A stretch of 64,000 nucleotides of DNA from Aerolutibacter ruishenii (lineage in GTDB: Bacteria; Pseudomonadota; Gammaproteobacteria; Xanthomonadales; Xanthomonadaceae). Positions 1 to 9,796 of the stretch are shown in pieces (the first letter of the stretch is position 1; each line of letters opens with the position of its first letter). Under the pieces are notes generated by a model that saw only the letters and a program-made list of their open reading frames with translations, was not told the DNA's origin and did not search any database. The stretch covers positions 1 through 64,000 of the forward strand of contig NZ_VLKP01000010.1 in assembly GCF_007830115.1 (NCBI RefSeq), written 5' to 3'. The translations under genes were made by a program, and so were the position numbers.

Positions 1-506
1 TGGTGACCGGCCGTATCGAGCGCGGCATCATCAAGGTCGGCGACGAAATCGAAATCGTCGGTATCCGTCCGACCCAGAAGACGACCGTCACTGGCGTCGA
101 GATGTTCCGCAAGCTGCTGGACCAGGGCCAGGCGGGCGACAACGCGGGCCTGCTGCTGCGCGGCACCAAGCGTGACGACGTGGAGCGTGGCCAGGTGCTG
201 GCCAAGCCGGGTTCGATCACCCCGCACACCACGTTCGAGGCCGAGGTGTACGTGCTGTCGAAGGACGAAGGCGGCCGCCACACCCCGTTCTTCAAGGGCT
301 ACCGTCCGCAGTTCTACTTCCGCACCACCGACATCACCGGTGCGGTGGAACTGCCGGAAGGCGTGGAGATGGTGATGCCGGGTGACAACATCAAGATGGT
401 GGTCACCCTGATCAACCCGGTGGCGATGGACGAAGGCCTGCGTTTCGCGATCCGCGAAGGCGGCCGCACCGTCGGCGCCGGCGTCGTCGCCAAGATCCTC
501 AAGTAA
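1..506 (+). CDS. tuf: Elongation factor Tu, C-terminal part (cut by window edge)
   Basis: EF-Tu delivers aminoacyl-tRNA to the ribosome as a GTP complex. The frame is already open at base 1, so the GTG at 3 is an internal valine and the GTPase domain lies outside the window. About 168 codons remain. They start in domain 2 ([15 protein letters not shown]) and run through domain 3 ([15 protein letters not shown], the tRNA-contact strand) to the usual end VAKILK. Standing just before rpsJ fits the str-operon order fusA-tuf-rpsJ. It could be either tuf copy; the junction with rpsJ favours the str-operon copy. Confidence 0.97.
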   Translation, partial: VTGRIERGIIKVGDEIEIVGIRPTQKTTVTGVEMFRKLLDQGQAGDNAGLLLRGTKRDDVERGQVLAKPGSITPHTTFEAEVYVLSKDEGGRHTPFFKGYRPQFYFRTTDITGAVELPEGVEMVMPGDNIKMVVTLINPVAMDEGLRFAIREGGRTVGAGVVAKILK

Positions 507-553
507 GAACGGTTAACACGACAGCGTTGCTGTCGAGTTGACTCCCGCCGATC

Positions 554-575
554 ATCCGGCCCTTCGGGGCCGGAT
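554..575 (+). terminator. UUCG hairpin downstream of tuf
   Basis: Perfect 9-bp stem (ATCCGGCCC / GGGCCGGAT) closed by a TTCG tetraloop, 48 bp after the tuf stop. No T run follows, so it may be a weak or Rho-assisted terminator, or an mRNA 3'-end stabiliser, rather than a classic intrinsic terminator. Confidence 0.6.
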
Positions 576-665
576 AACGCCGGGGAGGACGTGGGGCGGT
601 ATTGGCGGTGCTAGTCGCCAATGCTGAACCGGTCGGAGCAGTTCCAGGGTTTGTTGCAGCCGTGC

Positions 666-695
666 TTGCACTGGTTGTGGATATCCGGTTAGAAT
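666..695 (+). promoter_or_regulatory. Probable sigma-70 promoter of the S10 operon
   Basis: TTGCAC at 666-671, an 18-bp spacer, and TAGAAT at 690-695. Both hexamers are close to consensus. It lies between the tuf hairpin and rpsJ, so transcription would start near 702 and give a leader of about 325 nt. Inferred from sequence only. Confidence 0.6.
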
Positions 696-701
696 GCACG
701 A

Positions 702-1028
702 CCACTGCGGCAACTCGTTCATTCGAGGGGTCGCAACCAGCGAAATGAGGAGCAGGATGCGCCTCGTATTCGCCAGACAGGGATATGTCGCACGGCGAGC
801 TCCGTACGTTCCGGGCCCCGAACTTGTTGAGTTCAGGGCAACCAAGGAACGCTAAACGGGGCCTTTCGTGCGTTCTGCTCAGTCTGGGCGGGTCGGGAAA
901 CCGATCTGCCTTTGCTTTTCTGGCAAGGAGGCTCCGGGGCGAGGGTGTAGCCCCGGGGTGTTTGCGTTTTCATGGGGTTCGGCACACCCGGAGGCCGGCC
1001 CGTCGCTCTTTAACGAAGGAATACCGTC
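702..1028 (+). promoter_or_regulatory. Long structured leader of the S10 operon
   Basis: The 523-base gap between tuf and rpsJ holds no credible gene; after the promoter it reads as a structured leader. A strong hairpin lies at 932-958 (CCGGGGC / GCCCCGG core). Its 3' arm can alternatively pair downstream: bases 953-961 (CCGGGGTGT) match 984-991 (ACACCCGG) with one bulged G, so the two folds exclude each other. In E. coli the S10 leader binds L4 and causes attenuation and translational repression; similar autogenous control is inferred here, not shown. Confidence 0.45.
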
Positions 1029-1340
1029 ATGGCGGACCAAAAGATCCGAATCCGGCTGAAGGCGTACGATCATCGTCTGATCGATCGCTCGGCCAGCGAG
1101 ATCGTTGAGACGGCCAAGCGTACCGGTGCCCAGGTCAAGGGCCCGATCCCGCTGCCGACCAAGATCGAGCGTTACACCATTCTCGTTTCGCCGCACGCCG
1201 ACAAGGATGCGCGCGACCAGTACGAGACCCGCACGCACAAGCGCGTGCTCGACATCGTCGACCCCAACGACAAGACCGTGGACGCGCTGATGAAGCTCGA
1301 ACTCGCGGCGGGCGTTGACGTCCAGATCAAGCTGACCTGA
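1029..1340 (+). CDS. rpsJ: 30S ribosomal protein S10
   Basis: Small-subunit protein of the 30S head; S10 also acts as NusE with NusB in antitermination. 103 residues, the normal length. It begins [19 protein letters not shown] and contains the family block GPIPLPTK. The ATG is preceded by GAAGGA. First gene of the S10 operon, followed 10 bp later by rplC. Confidence 0.98.
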   Translation: MADQKIRIRLKAYDHRLIDRSASEIVETAKRTGAQVKGPIPLPTKIERYTILVSPHADKDARDQYETRTHKRVLDIVDPNDKTVDALMKLELAAGVDVQIKLT

Positions 1341-1350
1341 GGCCACCACC

Positions 1351-2004
1351 ATGACCGCGAAGAAGTATTCGTTGGGCATCGTCGGTCGCAAGGCCGGCAT
1401 GAGCCGCCTCTTCACCGAGGACGGCAAGTCGGTTCCCGTGACCCTCATCGAGGCCACTCCGAACCGCATCACCCAGATCAAGACCCAGGACACCGACGGC
1501 TACAGCGCCGTGCAGGTCACCGTCGGTGCCAAGCGCGCCGCGCTGATCAACAAGCCGGAAGCCGGCCACCTCGCCAAGGCGAAGGTCGAAGCCGGTCGTG
1601 GCCTGTGGGAGTTCCGCGTTGCCGACGAACTGATCGGTGGCTTCGAAGTCGGCGGCGAGATCAAGGCCGACATCTTCGAAGTCGGCCAGACCGTCGACGT
1701 GCAGGGCGTGACCAAGGGCAAGGGCTTCCAGGGCACCATCAAGCGCTGGAACTTCACCATGGGCGACGCCACCCACGGTAACTCGCTGTCGCATCGCGCA
1801 CCGGGCTCCATCGGTCAGCGTCAGACCCCGGGTCGCGTGTTCCCGGGCAAGAAGATGGCCGGTCACATGGGCGCCGTGCAGCAGAGCACCCAGGGCCTGG
1901 AAGTGGTCAAGGTCGACGCCGAGCGCGGCCTGATCGCCGTCAAGGGCGCGGTGCCGGGCGCTCCGGGTGGCGACGTGATCGTCCGTCCGACGAGCAAGGC
2001 ATAA
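1351..2004 (+). CDS. rplC: 50S ribosomal protein L3
   Basis: Early-assembly large-subunit protein near the peptidyl transferase centre. 217 residues, starting [19 protein letters not shown]. The central loop has [12 protein letters not shown] and the methylation-site region [18 protein letters not shown], where PrmB modifies a glutamine in E. coli. Followed closely by rplD. Confidence 0.98.
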   Translation: MTAKKYSLGIVGRKAGMSRLFTEDGKSVPVTLIEATPNRITQIKTQDTDGYSAVQVTVGAKRAALINKPEAGHLAKAKVEAGRGLWEFRVADELIGGFEVGGEIKADIFEVGQTVDVQGVTKGKGFQGTIKRWNFTMGDATHGNSLSHRAPGSIGQRQTPGRVFPGKKMAGHMGAVQQSTQGLEVVKVDAERGLIAVKGAVPGAPGGDVIVRPTSKA

Positions 2005-2018
2005 GGGAGACGATGACG

Positions 2019-2624
2019 ATGGAACTCGCCATCAATAACAGCAGCAAGACCGTCTCGGTCTCCGACGCGATCTTCGGCCGCGAATTCAGCGAAGACCTGG
2101 TCCACCAGGTGGTCGTTGCCTACCGCAACGCCGGTCGCGCCGGTACCAAGGCGCAGAAGACCCGTGCGGAAGTCAACGGCACGACCAAGAAGTCGAAGAA
2201 GCAGAAGGGCGGCGGTGCGCGTCATGGCGCGCTGACGGCTCCGATCTTCGTCGGCGGCGGCGTGACCTTCGCGGCCAAGCCGCGCAGCTTCGCGCAGAAG
2301 GTCAACCGCAAGATGTATCGCGCCGCGATCGCCGCGATCCTGTCCGAGCTCAACCGCCAGGGCCGCATCATGGTCGTCGAGAACTTCGAGCTCGATGCTC
2401 CGAAGACCTCGGGCCTGGTCGCCAAGCTCAAGGGTCTGGAAGTCGGCCAGCGTCCGCTGATCGTCACCGAAGACGCCACCGAGAACCTGTACCTCTCGGC
2501 CCGCAACCTGCCGTATGTCCAGGTGCGTGATGTCCAGGGCCTGGATCCGGTCGCCCTCGTGGGTGCGGATACGGTCGTGGTCACCGCCGACGCGGTGAAG
2601 AAGATCGAGGAGTGGCTGGCATGA
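2019..2624 (+). CDS. rplD: 50S ribosomal protein L4
   Basis: Large-subunit protein lining the exit tunnel; in E. coli also the autogenous repressor of the S10 operon. The ATG at 2019 ([14 protein letters not shown]) lies 9 bp after GGAG at 2006-2009, while an in-frame ATG at 2013 is only 3 bp away, so 2019 is preferred and gives 201 residues. The tunnel extension [20 protein letters not shown] is present. The stop overlaps the rplW start (ATGA). Confidence 0.97.
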   Translation: MELAINNSSKTVSVSDAIFGREFSEDLVHQVVVAYRNAGRAGTKAQKTRAEVNGTTKKSKKQKGGGARHGALTAPIFVGGGVTFAAKPRSFAQKVNRKMYRAAIAAILSELNRQGRIMVVENFELDAPKTSGLVAKLKGLEVGQRPLIVTEDATENLYLSARNLPYVQVRDVQGLDPVALVGADTVVVTADAVKKIEEWLA

Positions 2625-2917
2625 ACGACGCCAAGCTCTACAACATCATCCGTGCGCCGCGCGTGTCCGAAAAGACCGCTCGCCTGCAGGAAGTTTCCAA
2701 CCAATACGTCTTCGAAGTCGCGACGGACGCTACCAAGGCCGACATCAAGGTCGCCGTGGAAAAGCTGTTCGACGTCAAGGTTGAAGCGGTCAACGTCGTG
2801 AACGTCAAGGGCAAGACCAAGTCCTTCAAGTTCCGCGAAGGTCGTCGCAACGACTGGCGCAAGGCGTACGTGAAGCTGGCCGATGGCCAGTCGATCGACG
2901 TGATGGCCAAGGCCTGA
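2621..2917 (+). CDS. rplW: 50S ribosomal protein L23
   Basis: Large-subunit protein at the tunnel exit, docking site for trigger factor and SRP. 98 residues from the ATG at 2621 ([20 protein letters not shown]). This ATG overlaps the rplD stop as ATGA, which suggests translational coupling and decides against an in-frame start at 2612. The loop [20 protein letters not shown] is typical. Confidence 0.97.
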   Translation: MNDAKLYNIIRAPRVSEKTARLQEVSNQYVFEVATDATKADIKVAVEKLFDVKVEAVNVVNVKGKTKSFKFREGRRNDWRKAYVKLADGQSIDVMAKA

Positions 2918-2929
2918 GGATAGACACCC

Positions 2930-3757
2930 ATGGCATTGATGACTTTCAAGCCCACCTCCGCCGGCCGCCGCAGCGCGGTCCGCGTGGTGACGCCGGACCT
3001 GCACAAGGGCGCGCCGCACGCGCCGCTCCTTGAAAAGCAGAACAAGACCGGTGGCCGCAACAACTACGGCCGCATCACCACCCGTCATATCGGTGGTGGC
3101 AGCAAGCAGCACTACCGCATCATCGACTTCAAGCGCGACAAGGTCGGCATCCCCGCCCGCGTCGAGCGCGTCGAGTACGACCCGAACCGCACCGCGCACA
3201 TCGCGCTGCTGTGCTACGTGGACGGCGAGCGTCGCTACATCATCTCGCCGAAGGGCCTGAAGGCCGGCGACCAGGTGATCGCGGGCCGTGACGCCCCCAT
3301 CCGCACCGGCAACACCCTGCCGCTGAGCAACATCCCGGTCGGCACCACGGTGCATTGCGTCGAGATGAAGCCGGGCAAGGGCGCCCAGATGGCCCGTGCG
3401 GCCGGTGCCGGCGTGTACCTGGTCGCGCGTGAGCACGGCTACGCCACCCTGCGCCTGCGCTCCGGCGAAATGCGCAAGGTGCCGGTCGAGTGCTGCGCCA
3501 CCATCGGCGAAGTCGGCAACGACGAGCACAGCCTCGAGAAGCTGGGTAAGGCCGGTGCCAAGCGCTGGCGCGGCGTCAAGCCGACCGTCCGCGGCGCGGC
3601 CATGAACCCGGTCGACCACCCGCACGGCGGTGGTGAGGCCAAGGCCGGCCAGGGCAACCCGCATCCGGTCACCCCGTGGGGCGTGCCGACCAAGGGTTAC
3701 AAGACCCGCAAGAACAAGCGCACCCAGCAGTTCATCGTGCGCGATCGTAGGAGCTAA
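2930..3757 (+). CDS. rplB: 50S ribosomal protein L2
   Basis: Large-subunit core protein needed for subunit association and peptidyl transfer. 275 residues. It starts [20 protein letters not shown] and carries the signature [14 protein letters not shown], with the conserved histidine near the catalytic centre, and ends [20 protein letters not shown]. Tight spacing to rplW and rpsS shows one transcript. Confidence 0.98.
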   Translation: MALMTFKPTSAGRRSAVRVVTPDLHKGAPHAPLLEKQNKTGGRNNYGRITTRHIGGGSKQHYRIIDFKRDKVGIPARVERVEYDPNRTAHIALLCYVDGERRYIISPKGLKAGDQVIAGRDAPIRTGNTLPLSNIPVGTTVHCVEMKPGKGAQMARAAGAGVYLVAREHGYATLRLRSGEMRKVPVECCATIGEVGNDEHSLEKLGKAGAKRWRGVKPTVRGAAMNPVDHPHGGGEAKAGQGNPHPVTPWGVPTKGYKTRKNKRTQQFIVRDRRS

Positions 3758-3763
3758 TCGGCC

Positions 3764-4030
3764 ATGGCACGTTCACTCAAGAAGGGCCCGTTCATCGATC
3801 ACCACCTCGCCAAGAAGGTGGAGACCGCGGGCAACAACAAGAAGCCGATCAAGACCTGGTCGCGTCGCTCGACGATCCTCCCCGAGATGATCGGTTTCAC
3901 GATTGCCGTGCACAACGGCAAGAACCACATCCCCGTGCTTGTCAACGAGAACATGGTTGGCCACAAGCTCGGCGAGTTCGCCCTGACCCGGACGTTCAAG
4001 GGTCATGGCGGCGACAAGAAGTCGAAGTAA
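3764..4030 (+). CDS. rpsS: 30S ribosomal protein S19
   Basis: 30S head protein that works with S13 near the A site. 88 residues starting [20 protein letters not shown]. It contains the family signature [20 protein letters not shown] stands ahead of the ATG. The end is shorter than many homologues but complete. Confidence 0.98.
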   Translation: MARSLKKGPFIDHHLAKKVETAGNNKKPIKTWSRRSTILPEMIGFTIAVHNGKNHIPVLVNENMVGHKLGEFALTRTFKGHGGDKKSK

Positions 4031-4040
4031 GGAGATGACC

Positions 4041-4376
4041 ATGGAAGCGAAAGCAATCCTGCGCACCGCGCGCATCTCCCCGCAGAAGGCCCGCCTGGTC
4101 GCCGACCAGGTCCGTGGCCTGTCGGCTGAACGCGCCGTCAACCTGCTGAAGTTCTCGGACAAGAAGGCTGCCCACATGATCCGCAAGGTCGTGGAGTCCG
4201 CCATCGCCAACGCCGAGAACAACCAGGGCGCCGACATCGACGAGCTCAAGGTCAAGACCATCATGGTGGACGAGGGTCCGACGCTGAAGCGCTTCATGGC
4301 GCGAGCGAAGGGCCGCGGCACCCGCATCCTCAAGCGCACCAGCCACATCACTGTGGTCGTGGGCGCGGGCAAGTAA
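4041..4376 (+). CDS. rplV: 50S ribosomal protein L22
   Basis: Large-subunit protein whose beta-hairpin reaches the tunnel constriction. TAAGGAG at 4028-4034 puts the ATG at 4041 at 6 bp, while the ATG at 4035 abuts the Shine-Dalgarno and a more upstream frame overlaps rpsS. This gives 111 residues starting [20 protein letters not shown], with the hairpin region [20 protein letters not shown]. Confidence 0.96.
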   Translation: MEAKAILRTARISPQKARLVADQVRGLSAERAVNLLKFSDKKAAHMIRKVVESAIANAENNQGADIDELKVKTIMVDEGPTLKRFMARAKGRGTRILKRTSHITVVVGAGK

Positions 4377-4390
4377 GGCGGAGTCAGACA

Positions 4391-5137
4391 ATGGGTCATA
4401 AAGTTCATCCGACCGGCATCCGCCTGGGCATCGCCAAGGACTGGAATTCCAAGTGGTTTGCCAACAAGAAGCAGTACGCCGAGTTCCTGGCGGCTGACCT
4501 CAAGGTCCGCGAAATGCTGCGCAAGAAGCTGGCGCAGGCCGGCATCTCGAAGATCTTCATCGAGCGTCCGGCCAACAACGCCCGCGTCACGATCCACACC
4601 GCCCGCCCGGGCGTGGTGATCGGCAAGCGCGGCGAGGACATCGAGAAGCTGCGCAAGGAAGTCTCCGACGTGATGGGCGTTCCGGCGCACATCAACGTCA
4701 CCGAGGTCCGCAAGCCGGAGCTCGACGCGCAGCTGGTCGCCGAGTCGATCGCGCAGCAGCTGGAGCGCCGCATCATGTTCCGTCGCGCCATGAAGCGTGC
4801 GGTCGGCAACGCGATGCGCCTGGGCGCCCTGGGCATCAAGGTCAACGTCGCTGGCCGCCTCAACGGTGCGGAAATCGCCCGTTCGGAGTGGTACCGCGAA
4901 GGCCGCGTGCCGCTGCACACGCTGCGTGCCGACATCGACTATGGCTTCGCTGAAGCCAAGACGACCTACGGCATCATCGGCATCAAGACGTGGGTCTACC
5001 GCGGTGAAATCTTCGATTTCTCCCAGGTTGGCCAGGAGAAGCAGGACGACGCCGCCCCGCGCGCTGAGCGCGGCGACCGCGGTGACCGTCGTGATCGCAA
5101 CGACCGTCCGGCCCGCCCGGCCCGCGAAGCGAGGTAA
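4391..5137 (+). CDS. rpsC: 30S ribosomal protein S3
   Basis: Part of the mRNA entry tunnel and helicase. 248 residues starting [20 protein letters not shown]. The KH domain carries the [11 protein letters not shown] loop near residues 78-88. After the core it ends in an Arg/Asp-rich tail (residues about 220-248, with GDRGDRRDR), which makes it longer than the 233-residue E. coli protein. Confidence 0.98.
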   Translation: MGHKVHPTGIRLGIAKDWNSKWFANKKQYAEFLAADLKVREMLRKKLAQAGISKIFIERPANNARVTIHTARPGVVIGKRGEDIEKLRKEVSDVMGVPAHINVTEVRKPELDAQLVAESIAQQLERRIMFRRAMKRAVGNAMRLGALGIKVNVAGRLNGAEIARSEWYREGRVPLHTLRADIDYGFAEAKTTYGIIGIKTWVYRGEIFDFSQVGQEKQDDAAPRAERGDRGDRRDRNDRPARPAREAR

Positions 5138-5143
5138 CCCAAC

Positions 5144-5557
5144 ATGCTGCAACCCAAGCGAACCAAGTACCGCAAGGTACACAAGGGCCGCAACGAAGGC
5201 CTGAGCTGGAGCGGCAATGCCGTCAGCTTTGGCGAATTCGGCCTGAAGGCGACGGCGCACGGTCAGCTGACCGCGCGCCAGATCGAGGCCGCGCGTCGTT
5301 CCATCAGCCGTTACGTGAAGCGTGGCGGCAAGATGTGGATCCGCGTGTTCCCGGACAAGCCGATCACCAAGAAGCCCATCGAAGTCCGCATGGGCTCCGG
5401 CAAGGGCAGCGTCGAGTACTGGGTGGCCCAGATCCAGCCCGGCCGCATGATCTATGAGATCGAGGGCGTCAGCGAGGAAGTGGCACGCGAGGCGTTCCGC
5501 CTGGCCGCCGCCAAGCTGTCGGTGACCACCACTTTCGTTACCCGTACGGTGCGCTAA
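5144..5557 (+). CDS. rplP: 50S ribosomal protein L16
   Basis: Large-subunit protein near the A-site tRNA elbow. 137 residues starting [19 protein letters not shown], with [15 protein letters not shown] and [13 protein letters not shown]. The stop and the rpmC start share a base (TAATG), consistent with coupled translation. Confidence 0.98.
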   Translation: MLQPKRTKYRKVHKGRNEGLSWSGNAVSFGEFGLKATAHGQLTARQIEAARRSISRYVKRGGKMWIRVFPDKPITKKPIEVRMGSGKGSVEYWVAQIQPGRMIYEIEGVSEEVAREAFRLAAAKLSVTTTFVTRTVR

Positions 5558-5742
5558 TGGAACTCAAGCAACTGCGCGAAAAGTCGGCTGACGAGCTGAA
5601 GTCCCACCTGCTGGACCTCCAGAAGGAGCAGTTCGCCCTGCGCATGCAGAAGGCGACCGGCCAGCTCGCCAAGACCCATGACGTCCGCCGCGTGCGCCGC
5701 GAGATCGCTCGCGTCAACATGCTGCTGGGCGACAAGAAGTAA
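5557..5742 (+). CDS. rpmC: 50S ribosomal protein L29
   Basis: Small two-helix protein at the tunnel exit. 61 residues starting [20 protein letters not shown] and ending in the usual [15 protein letters not shown]. Its ATG overlaps the rplP stop by one base. Confidence 0.97.
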   Translation: MELKQLREKSADELKSHLLDLQKEQFALRMQKATGQLAKTHDVRRVRREIARVNMLLGDKK

Positions 5743-5752
5743 GGACCCTGCA

Positions 5753-6022
5753 ATGACCGACAACAATACAGAGAAGGCGATTCGCACGGTTGAAGGCCGG
5801 GTCGTCAGCAACAAGATGGACAAGACCGTCACCGTGCTCGTCGAGCGCCAGGTCAAGCACGCGCTGTACGGCAAGTACATCCGTCGCTCGACCAAGCTCC
5901 ACGCCCACGACGCCGACAACGCCTGCAAGGAAGGCGATGTCGTGCGCGTGAAGGAGATTGCGCCGATGTCCAAGACCAAGAACTGGAGCGTGGTTGAGAT
6001 CGTCAGCCGCGTGGCCGAGTAA
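5753..6022 (+). CDS. rpsQ: 30S ribosomal protein S17
   Basis: Primary 16S rRNA binding protein. 89 residues from the ATG at 5753 ([20 protein letters not shown]), which follows AAGGA; longer in-frame readings would overlap rpmC. Typical motifs are [20 protein letters not shown] and [16 protein letters not shown]. Last gene of the classical S10 set. Confidence 0.97.
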   Translation: MTDNNTEKAIRTVEGRVVSNKMDKTVTVLVERQVKHALYGKYIRRSTKLHAHDADNACKEGDVVRVKEIAPMSKTKNWSVVEIVSRVAE

Positions 6023-6036
6023 GAGGAGAGCTAACC

Positions 6037-6405
6037 ATGATCCAGATGCAAAGCTACCTCGACGTGGCCGACAACTCCGGTGCCAAGGAAGTGATGTGCA
6101 TCAAGGTGCTCGGCGGCTCCAAGCGCCGTTACGCCGCGATTGGCGACATCATCAAGGTCACCGTGAAGGACGCGATCCCGCGCGGCAAGGTCAAGAAGGG
6201 CGACGTCTATGACGCCGTCGTGGTGCGTACCCGCAAGGGCGTGCGCCGTCCGGACGGCTCGCTGATCCGCTTCGACGGCAACGCCGCCGTGCTCCTGAAC
6301 AACAAGCAGGAACCGATCGGTACCCGTATCTTCGGGCCTGTGACCCGCGAGCTGCGTTCCGAGAAGTTCATGAAGATCGTCTCGCTGGCGCCTGAAGTGC
6401 TCTGA
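6037..6405 (+). CDS. rplN: 50S ribosomal protein L14
   Basis: Intersubunit-bridge protein. 122 residues starting [20 protein letters not shown], with the family signature [19 protein letters not shown] and the end [15 protein letters not shown] type (here [16 protein letters not shown]). In E. coli this begins the spc operon; only 14 bp separate it from rpsQ here, so it is probably read through. Confidence 0.98.
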   Translation: MIQMQSYLDVADNSGAKEVMCIKVLGGSKRRYAAIGDIIKVTVKDAIPRGKVKKGDVYDAVVVRTRKGVRRPDGSLIRFDGNAAVLLNNKQEPIGTRIFGPVTRELRSEKFMKIVSLAPEVL

Positions 6406-6420
6406 GCGGAGGAATAGAAA

Positions 6421-6735
6421 ATGAACCGTATCCGCAAGGGCGACCAGGTCGTCGTAATCTCCGGCAAGGACAAGGGCAAGAAGGGTGATGTGGTGCGCGT
6501 GGCCGGCGACAAGGTCGTCGTGTCCAACATCAACATCATCAAGCGCCACACCAAGCCGAACCCCCAGGCTGGCCAGCCGGGCGGCGTGGTCGAGCGCGAA
6601 GCGCCGATCCACATTTCCAACGTGATGCTCTTCAACCCGGCCACTGGCAAGGGTGAACGCGTCGGTTTCAAGGTGCTGGAGGATGGACGCAAACTGCGTG
6701 TGTTCCGCTCCAGCGGTGAGGCGGTTGACGCCTGA
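6421..6735 (+). CDS. rplX: 50S ribosomal protein L24
   Basis: Assembly-initiating large-subunit protein. 104 residues starting [20 protein letters not shown] (KOW motif), with [11 protein letters not shown]-type block ([20 protein letters not shown]) and [16 protein letters not shown] near the end. GGAGGA stands before the ATG. Confidence 0.98.
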   Translation: MNRIRKGDQVVVISGKDKGKKGDVVRVAGDKVVVSNINIIKRHTKPNPQAGQPGGVVEREAPIHISNVMLFNPATGKGERVGFKVLEDGRKLRVFRSSGEAVDA

Positions 6736-6746
6736 GGAATGCATAA

Positions 6747-7289
6747 ATGACCACCCGGCTTGAAAAGTTCTACCAGGAAGAAGTCGTTCCGCAGCTGACC
6801 AAGAAGTTCGGCTACAAGAACCCGATGGAAGTGCCGCGCCTCGTCAAGGTCACGCTGAACATGGGCGTGGGCGAAGCGGCCACCAACAAGAAGGTGCTTG
6901 AGAACGCCGTGGCCGACATGACCAAGATCTCGGGTCAGAAGCCGATCGTGACCAAGACCCGCGTCTCGGTTGCGTCGTTCAAGATCCGCGACGGCTGGCC
7001 GATCGGCTGCAAGGTGACCCTGCGTCGCGCCAAGATGTTCGAGTTCCTCGATCGCCTGATCAACATCTCGCTGCCGCGCGTCCGCGACTTCCGTGGCGTG
7101 TCGGGTCGCGCGTTCGACGGCCGTGGCAACTACAACATGGGCGTGAAGGAACAGATCATCTTCCCGGAAATCGACTTCGACGCCGTCGACGCGGTCCGTG
7201 GCATGGACATCGCGATCACCACGACCGCGAAGACCGATGCCGAGGCCAAGGCGCTGCTCGAAGCCTTCCGTTTCCCGTTCCGCAACTGA
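6747..7289 (+). CDS. rplE: 50S ribosomal protein L5
   Basis: 5S rRNA binding protein of the central protuberance. 180 residues. It contains the signature [20 protein letters not shown], the block [20 protein letters not shown] and the end [12 protein letters not shown]. Spaced 11 bp after rplX. Confidence 0.98.
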   Translation: MTTRLEKFYQEEVVPQLTKKFGYKNPMEVPRLVKVTLNMGVGEAATNKKVLENAVADMTKISGQKPIVTKTRVSVASFKIRDGWPIGCKVTLRRAKMFEFLDRLINISLPRVRDFRGVSGRAFDGRGNYNMGVKEQIIFPEIDFDAVDAVRGMDIAITTTAKTDAEAKALLEAFRFPFRN

Positions 7290-7307
7290 TACTCGAGGAC
7301 TGACACA

Positions 7308-7613
7308 ATGGCCAAGACCTCCATGGTCAACCGTGAGATCAAGCGGGCCAAGCTTGCCAAGCAGCACGGTGCGAAGCGCGAAGCGCTGAAGAAGATCGTC
7401 TCCAGCCAGACCGCTTCGTACGAAGAGAAGATGGATGCCGCGACCAAGCTGCAGAAGCTGCCGCGCGACTCCTCGGCTTCGCGCCAGACCACCCGTTGTG
7501 CGCTGACCGGCCGTCCGCGCGCCGTGTACAGCAAGTTCGGTCTGGGCCGCAACAAGCTCCGCGAAGCCACCATGCGTGGCGACGTGCCGGGCCTGCGCAA
7601 GGCCAGCTGGTAA
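7308..7613 (+). CDS. rpsN: 30S ribosomal protein S14 (long, zinc-free form)
   Basis: 30S head protein. 101 residues starting [20 protein letters not shown] and ending [23 protein letters not shown]-like. The CxxC pairs of the zinc-binding S14 are absent (only one Cys near RCALTGRPR), so this is the long C-minus form. A strong hairpin follows at 7640-7667. Confidence 0.98.
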   Translation: MAKTSMVNREIKRAKLAKQHGAKREALKKIVSSQTASYEEKMDAATKLQKLPRDSSASRQTTRCALTGRPRAVYSKFGLGRNKLREATMRGDVPGLRKASW

Positions 7614-7639
7614 ACCCCAGCCGGTTCTTGTACCATTGC

Positions 7640-7667
7640 GAGTTCCCCGCCCCAGGGCGGGGAACTC
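7640..7667 (+). terminator. Perfect GC hairpin between rpsN and rpsH
   Basis: 12-13 bp perfect stem (GAGTTCCCCGCC with GGCGGGGAACTC, loop CCAG), in the middle of the spc operon. Only a weak T-rich tail (GTTGTTAC) follows, so partial termination or mRNA processing is more likely than full termination. A possible weak promoter for rpsH follows: TTACAA at 7672-7677, 18 bp, GATATC at 7696-7701. Confidence 0.6.
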
Positions 7668-7724
7668 GTTGTTACAACTGAATTCGCATACTGCGGATAT
7701 CGGTGCACTCATAAGGAAACATCC

Positions 7725-8120
7725 ATGAGCATGACTGATCCCATCGCCGACATGCTGGTCCGCATCAAGAATGCGGCCGCTGTCCGGAAGCAGACGGTGA
7801 AGATGCCGTCGTCCAAGATCAAGGCCGCGATCGCCACCGTTCTGAAGAACGAAGGCTACATCGCTGATTTCCGCGTGACCCAGGACGGCGCCAAGGCCGA
7901 GCTGGAGATCGTGCTGAAGTACTTCGAAGGCAAGCCGGTGATCGAGCGCCTCCAGCGCTACTCCCGTTCGGGCCTGCGCCAGTACCGCGGCAAGAGCGAA
8001 CTGCCGAAGGTCCTGGGCGGCCTGGGCGTCGCCATCATTTCCACCTCCAAGGGCATCATGACCGATGCGCAGGCGCGCCAGCAGGGCGTCGGCGGTGAAG
8101 TCCTGTGCTTCGTGGCCTAA
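7725..8120 (+). CDS. rpsH: 30S ribosomal protein S8
   Basis: Central-domain 16S binding protein; in E. coli the autogenous repressor of the spc operon. 131 residues starting [20 protein letters not shown], with [20 protein letters not shown] and the end GGEVLCFVA. The second ATG at 7731 is possible, but the MSM start matches homologues and follows AAGGAA. Confidence 0.98.
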   Translation: MSMTDPIADMLVRIKNAAAVRKQTVKMPSSKIKAAIATVLKNEGYIADFRVTQDGAKAELEIVLKYFEGKPVIERLQRYSRSGLRQYRGKSELPKVLGGLGVAIISTSKGIMTDAQARQQGVGGEVLCFVA

Positions 8121-8134
8121 GGGAGAACTGAACC

Positions 8135-8662
8135 ATGTCCCGTGTTGCCAAGAAGCCGATCGCCCTGGCCAAGGGCGTTGAACTGAACATCCAGGCCGAA
8201 TCGATCGCCGCCAAGGGCCCGAAGGGTACCCTGTCGATCGCCAAGCCGGCCGCCATCGAAGTGAAGGTCGAAGACGGTCACGCCGTGTTCTCGACCGAAG
8301 ATGCCGCGCTGATCCCGCTGACCGGCACCCTGCGTGCCATCCTCGCCAACATGGTGAAGGGCGTGTCCGAAGGCTTCGAGCGCAAGCTCGAGCTGGTGGG
8401 CGTGGGTTACCGCGCCGCGATGCAGGGCAAGGACCTGAACCTGTCGCTGGGCTACTCGCACCCGATCCTGTTCCCGGCGCCGGAAGGCATCACCATCGCC
8501 ACGCCGACCCAGACGGAAGTCGTGGTGACCGGCGCCGACAAGCAGCTGGTCGGCGAGGTCGCCGCCAAGATCCGCGGTTTCCGTCCGCCGGAGCCGTACA
8601 AGGGCAAGGGCGTGAAGTACGCCGGCGAAGTCATCATCCGCAAGGAAGCCAAGAAGGCCTAA
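8135..8662 (+). CDS. rplF: 50S ribosomal protein L6
   Basis: Large-subunit protein near the sarcin-ricin loop. 175 residues starting [20 protein letters not shown] and ending with the L6 signature region [26 protein letters not shown] precedes the ATG by about 7 bp. Confidence 0.98.
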   Translation: MSRVAKKPIALAKGVELNIQAESIAAKGPKGTLSIAKPAAIEVKVEDGHAVFSTEDAALIPLTGTLRAILANMVKGVSEGFERKLELVGVGYRAAMQGKDLNLSLGYSHPILFPAPEGITIATPTQTEVVVTGADKQLVGEVAAKIRGFRPPEPYKGKGVKYAGEVIIRKEAKKA

Positions 8663-8730
8663 TGCGGACCGGATCCGACCGGTAACGGTCGGTCCGCTCA
8701 GCGAAGCCTTCAGCTTTCGGAGACCAGATC

Positions 8731-9084
8731 ATGAACAAGAACACCGCTCGCCTGCGTCGCGCCAAGTCGACCCGTGCACACATCCGCGAACTCGGCGTGC
8801 CGCGCCTGTCGGTGCTGCGCACCGGCCAGCACCTGTACGCCCAGGTCTTCACCGCCGACGGCTCCAAAGTCCTGGCTTCGGCCTCGACCTTGCAGACCGA
8901 CGTCAAGGAAGGCCTGAAGAACGGCAAGAACGCCGATGCCGCCGCAAAGGTCGGTCGCCTGGTCGCCGAGCGCGCCAAGGCCGCCGGCATCGAGAAGGTC
9001 GCCTTCGACCGCTCGGGCTACCGCTACCACGGTCGCATCAAGGCGCTGGCCGAAGCTGCCCGTGAAGGTGGCCTGCAGTTCTGA
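8731..9084 (+). CDS. rplR: 50S ribosomal protein L18
   Basis: 5S rRNA binding protein. 117 residues starting [20 protein letters not shown] and ending [21 protein letters not shown]-like with the conserved [11 protein letters not shown] block. 68 bp after rplF and, unusually, 172 bp before rpsE. Confidence 0.98.
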   Translation: MNKNTARLRRAKSTRAHIRELGVPRLSVLRTGQHLYAQVFTADGSKVLASASTLQTDVKEGLKNGKNADAAAKVGRLVAERAKAAGIEKVAFDRSGYRYHGRIKALAEAAREGGLQF

Positions 9085-9091
9085 TGCTTGA

Positions 9092-9184
9092 AGGCGTGGG
9101 GATTCGTCCCCACGCCTCCTGCATTGCAAGCATTTCGCCGCCGACGAGGCCTTTCGTCGGACGTGCCCTCCGGGTTGCCGGGAG
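9092..9184 (+). repeat. Run of three hairpins in the rplR-rpsE gap
   Basis: Three successive inverted repeats fill the gap. 9092-9117 is an 11-bp perfect stem (AGGCGTGGGGA) with a TTCG loop. 9141-9160 is a 7-bp stem (CCGACGA / TCGTCGG). 9168-9184 is an imperfect one (CTCCGGG against CCGGGAG). No T run follows any. They could set the ratio of upstream to downstream products or mark RNase sites. Confidence 0.55.
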
Positions 9185-9256
9185 CGCGGAACGCCCGAAG
9201 TACCCACAACCATAAGCGGCCAAGCCGCAAATCCCTCAACTACAGAGCATTCGAAA

Positions 9257-9796
9257 ATGGCAGAAGAACGTGCACCGCGGGGTCGTGATCGCGACCGTAA
9301 CCGCGAAGAGATCGACGACGGCATGATCGAGAAGCTGATCGCGGTCAACCGCGTCAGCAAGACCGTCAAGGGCGGTCGCCAGTTCACCTTCACTGCGCTG
9401 ACCGTTGTCGGCGACGGCAACGGCAAGGTCGGCTTTGGCTATGGCAAGGCGCGCGAAGTGCCGGTTGCCATCCAGAAGTCGATGGAATATGCCCGCAAGG
9501 CGATGAACAACGTCGACCTGAACAACGGCACCCTGTGGCATGCCGTCAAGTCCGGCCATGGCGCCGCGCGCGTGTTCATGCAGCCGGCTTCGGAAGGTAC
9601 CGGCGTGATCGCCGGTGGCGCGATGCGCGCCGTGCTCGAAGCCGTGGGCGTGAAGAACGTGCTGGCCAAGGCCGTCGGCTCGCGCAACCCGATCAACCTG
9701 GTCCGCGCCACCATCAAGGGCCTGACCGACATGCACTCGCCGTCGCAGATCGCGGCCAAGCGTGGCAAGAAGGTGGAGGATCTGATCAATGGCTAA
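9257..9796 (+). CDS. rpsE: 30S ribosomal protein S5
   Basis: Decoding-fidelity protein. 179 residues with a charged N-terminus ([20 protein letters not shown]), the double-stranded RNA binding S5 domain ([20 protein letters not shown]) and the end [12 protein letters not shown]. The last codons overlap the rpmD start (ATGGCTAA). Confidence 0.98.
   Translation: MAEERAPRGRDRDRNREEIDDGMIEKLIAVNRVSKTVKGGRQFTFTALTVVGDGNGKVGFGYGKAREVPVAIQKSMEYARKAMNNVDLNNGTLWHAVKSGHGAARVFMQPASEGTGVIAGGAMRAVLEAVGVKNVLAKAVGSRNPINLVRATIKGLTDMHSPSQIAAKRGKKVEDLING

Noticed and set aside
2222-3664. 480-codon - frame opposite rplD-rplB
   Set aside because: Antisense to certain ribosomal genes, with composition typical of reverse-strand shadow frames.
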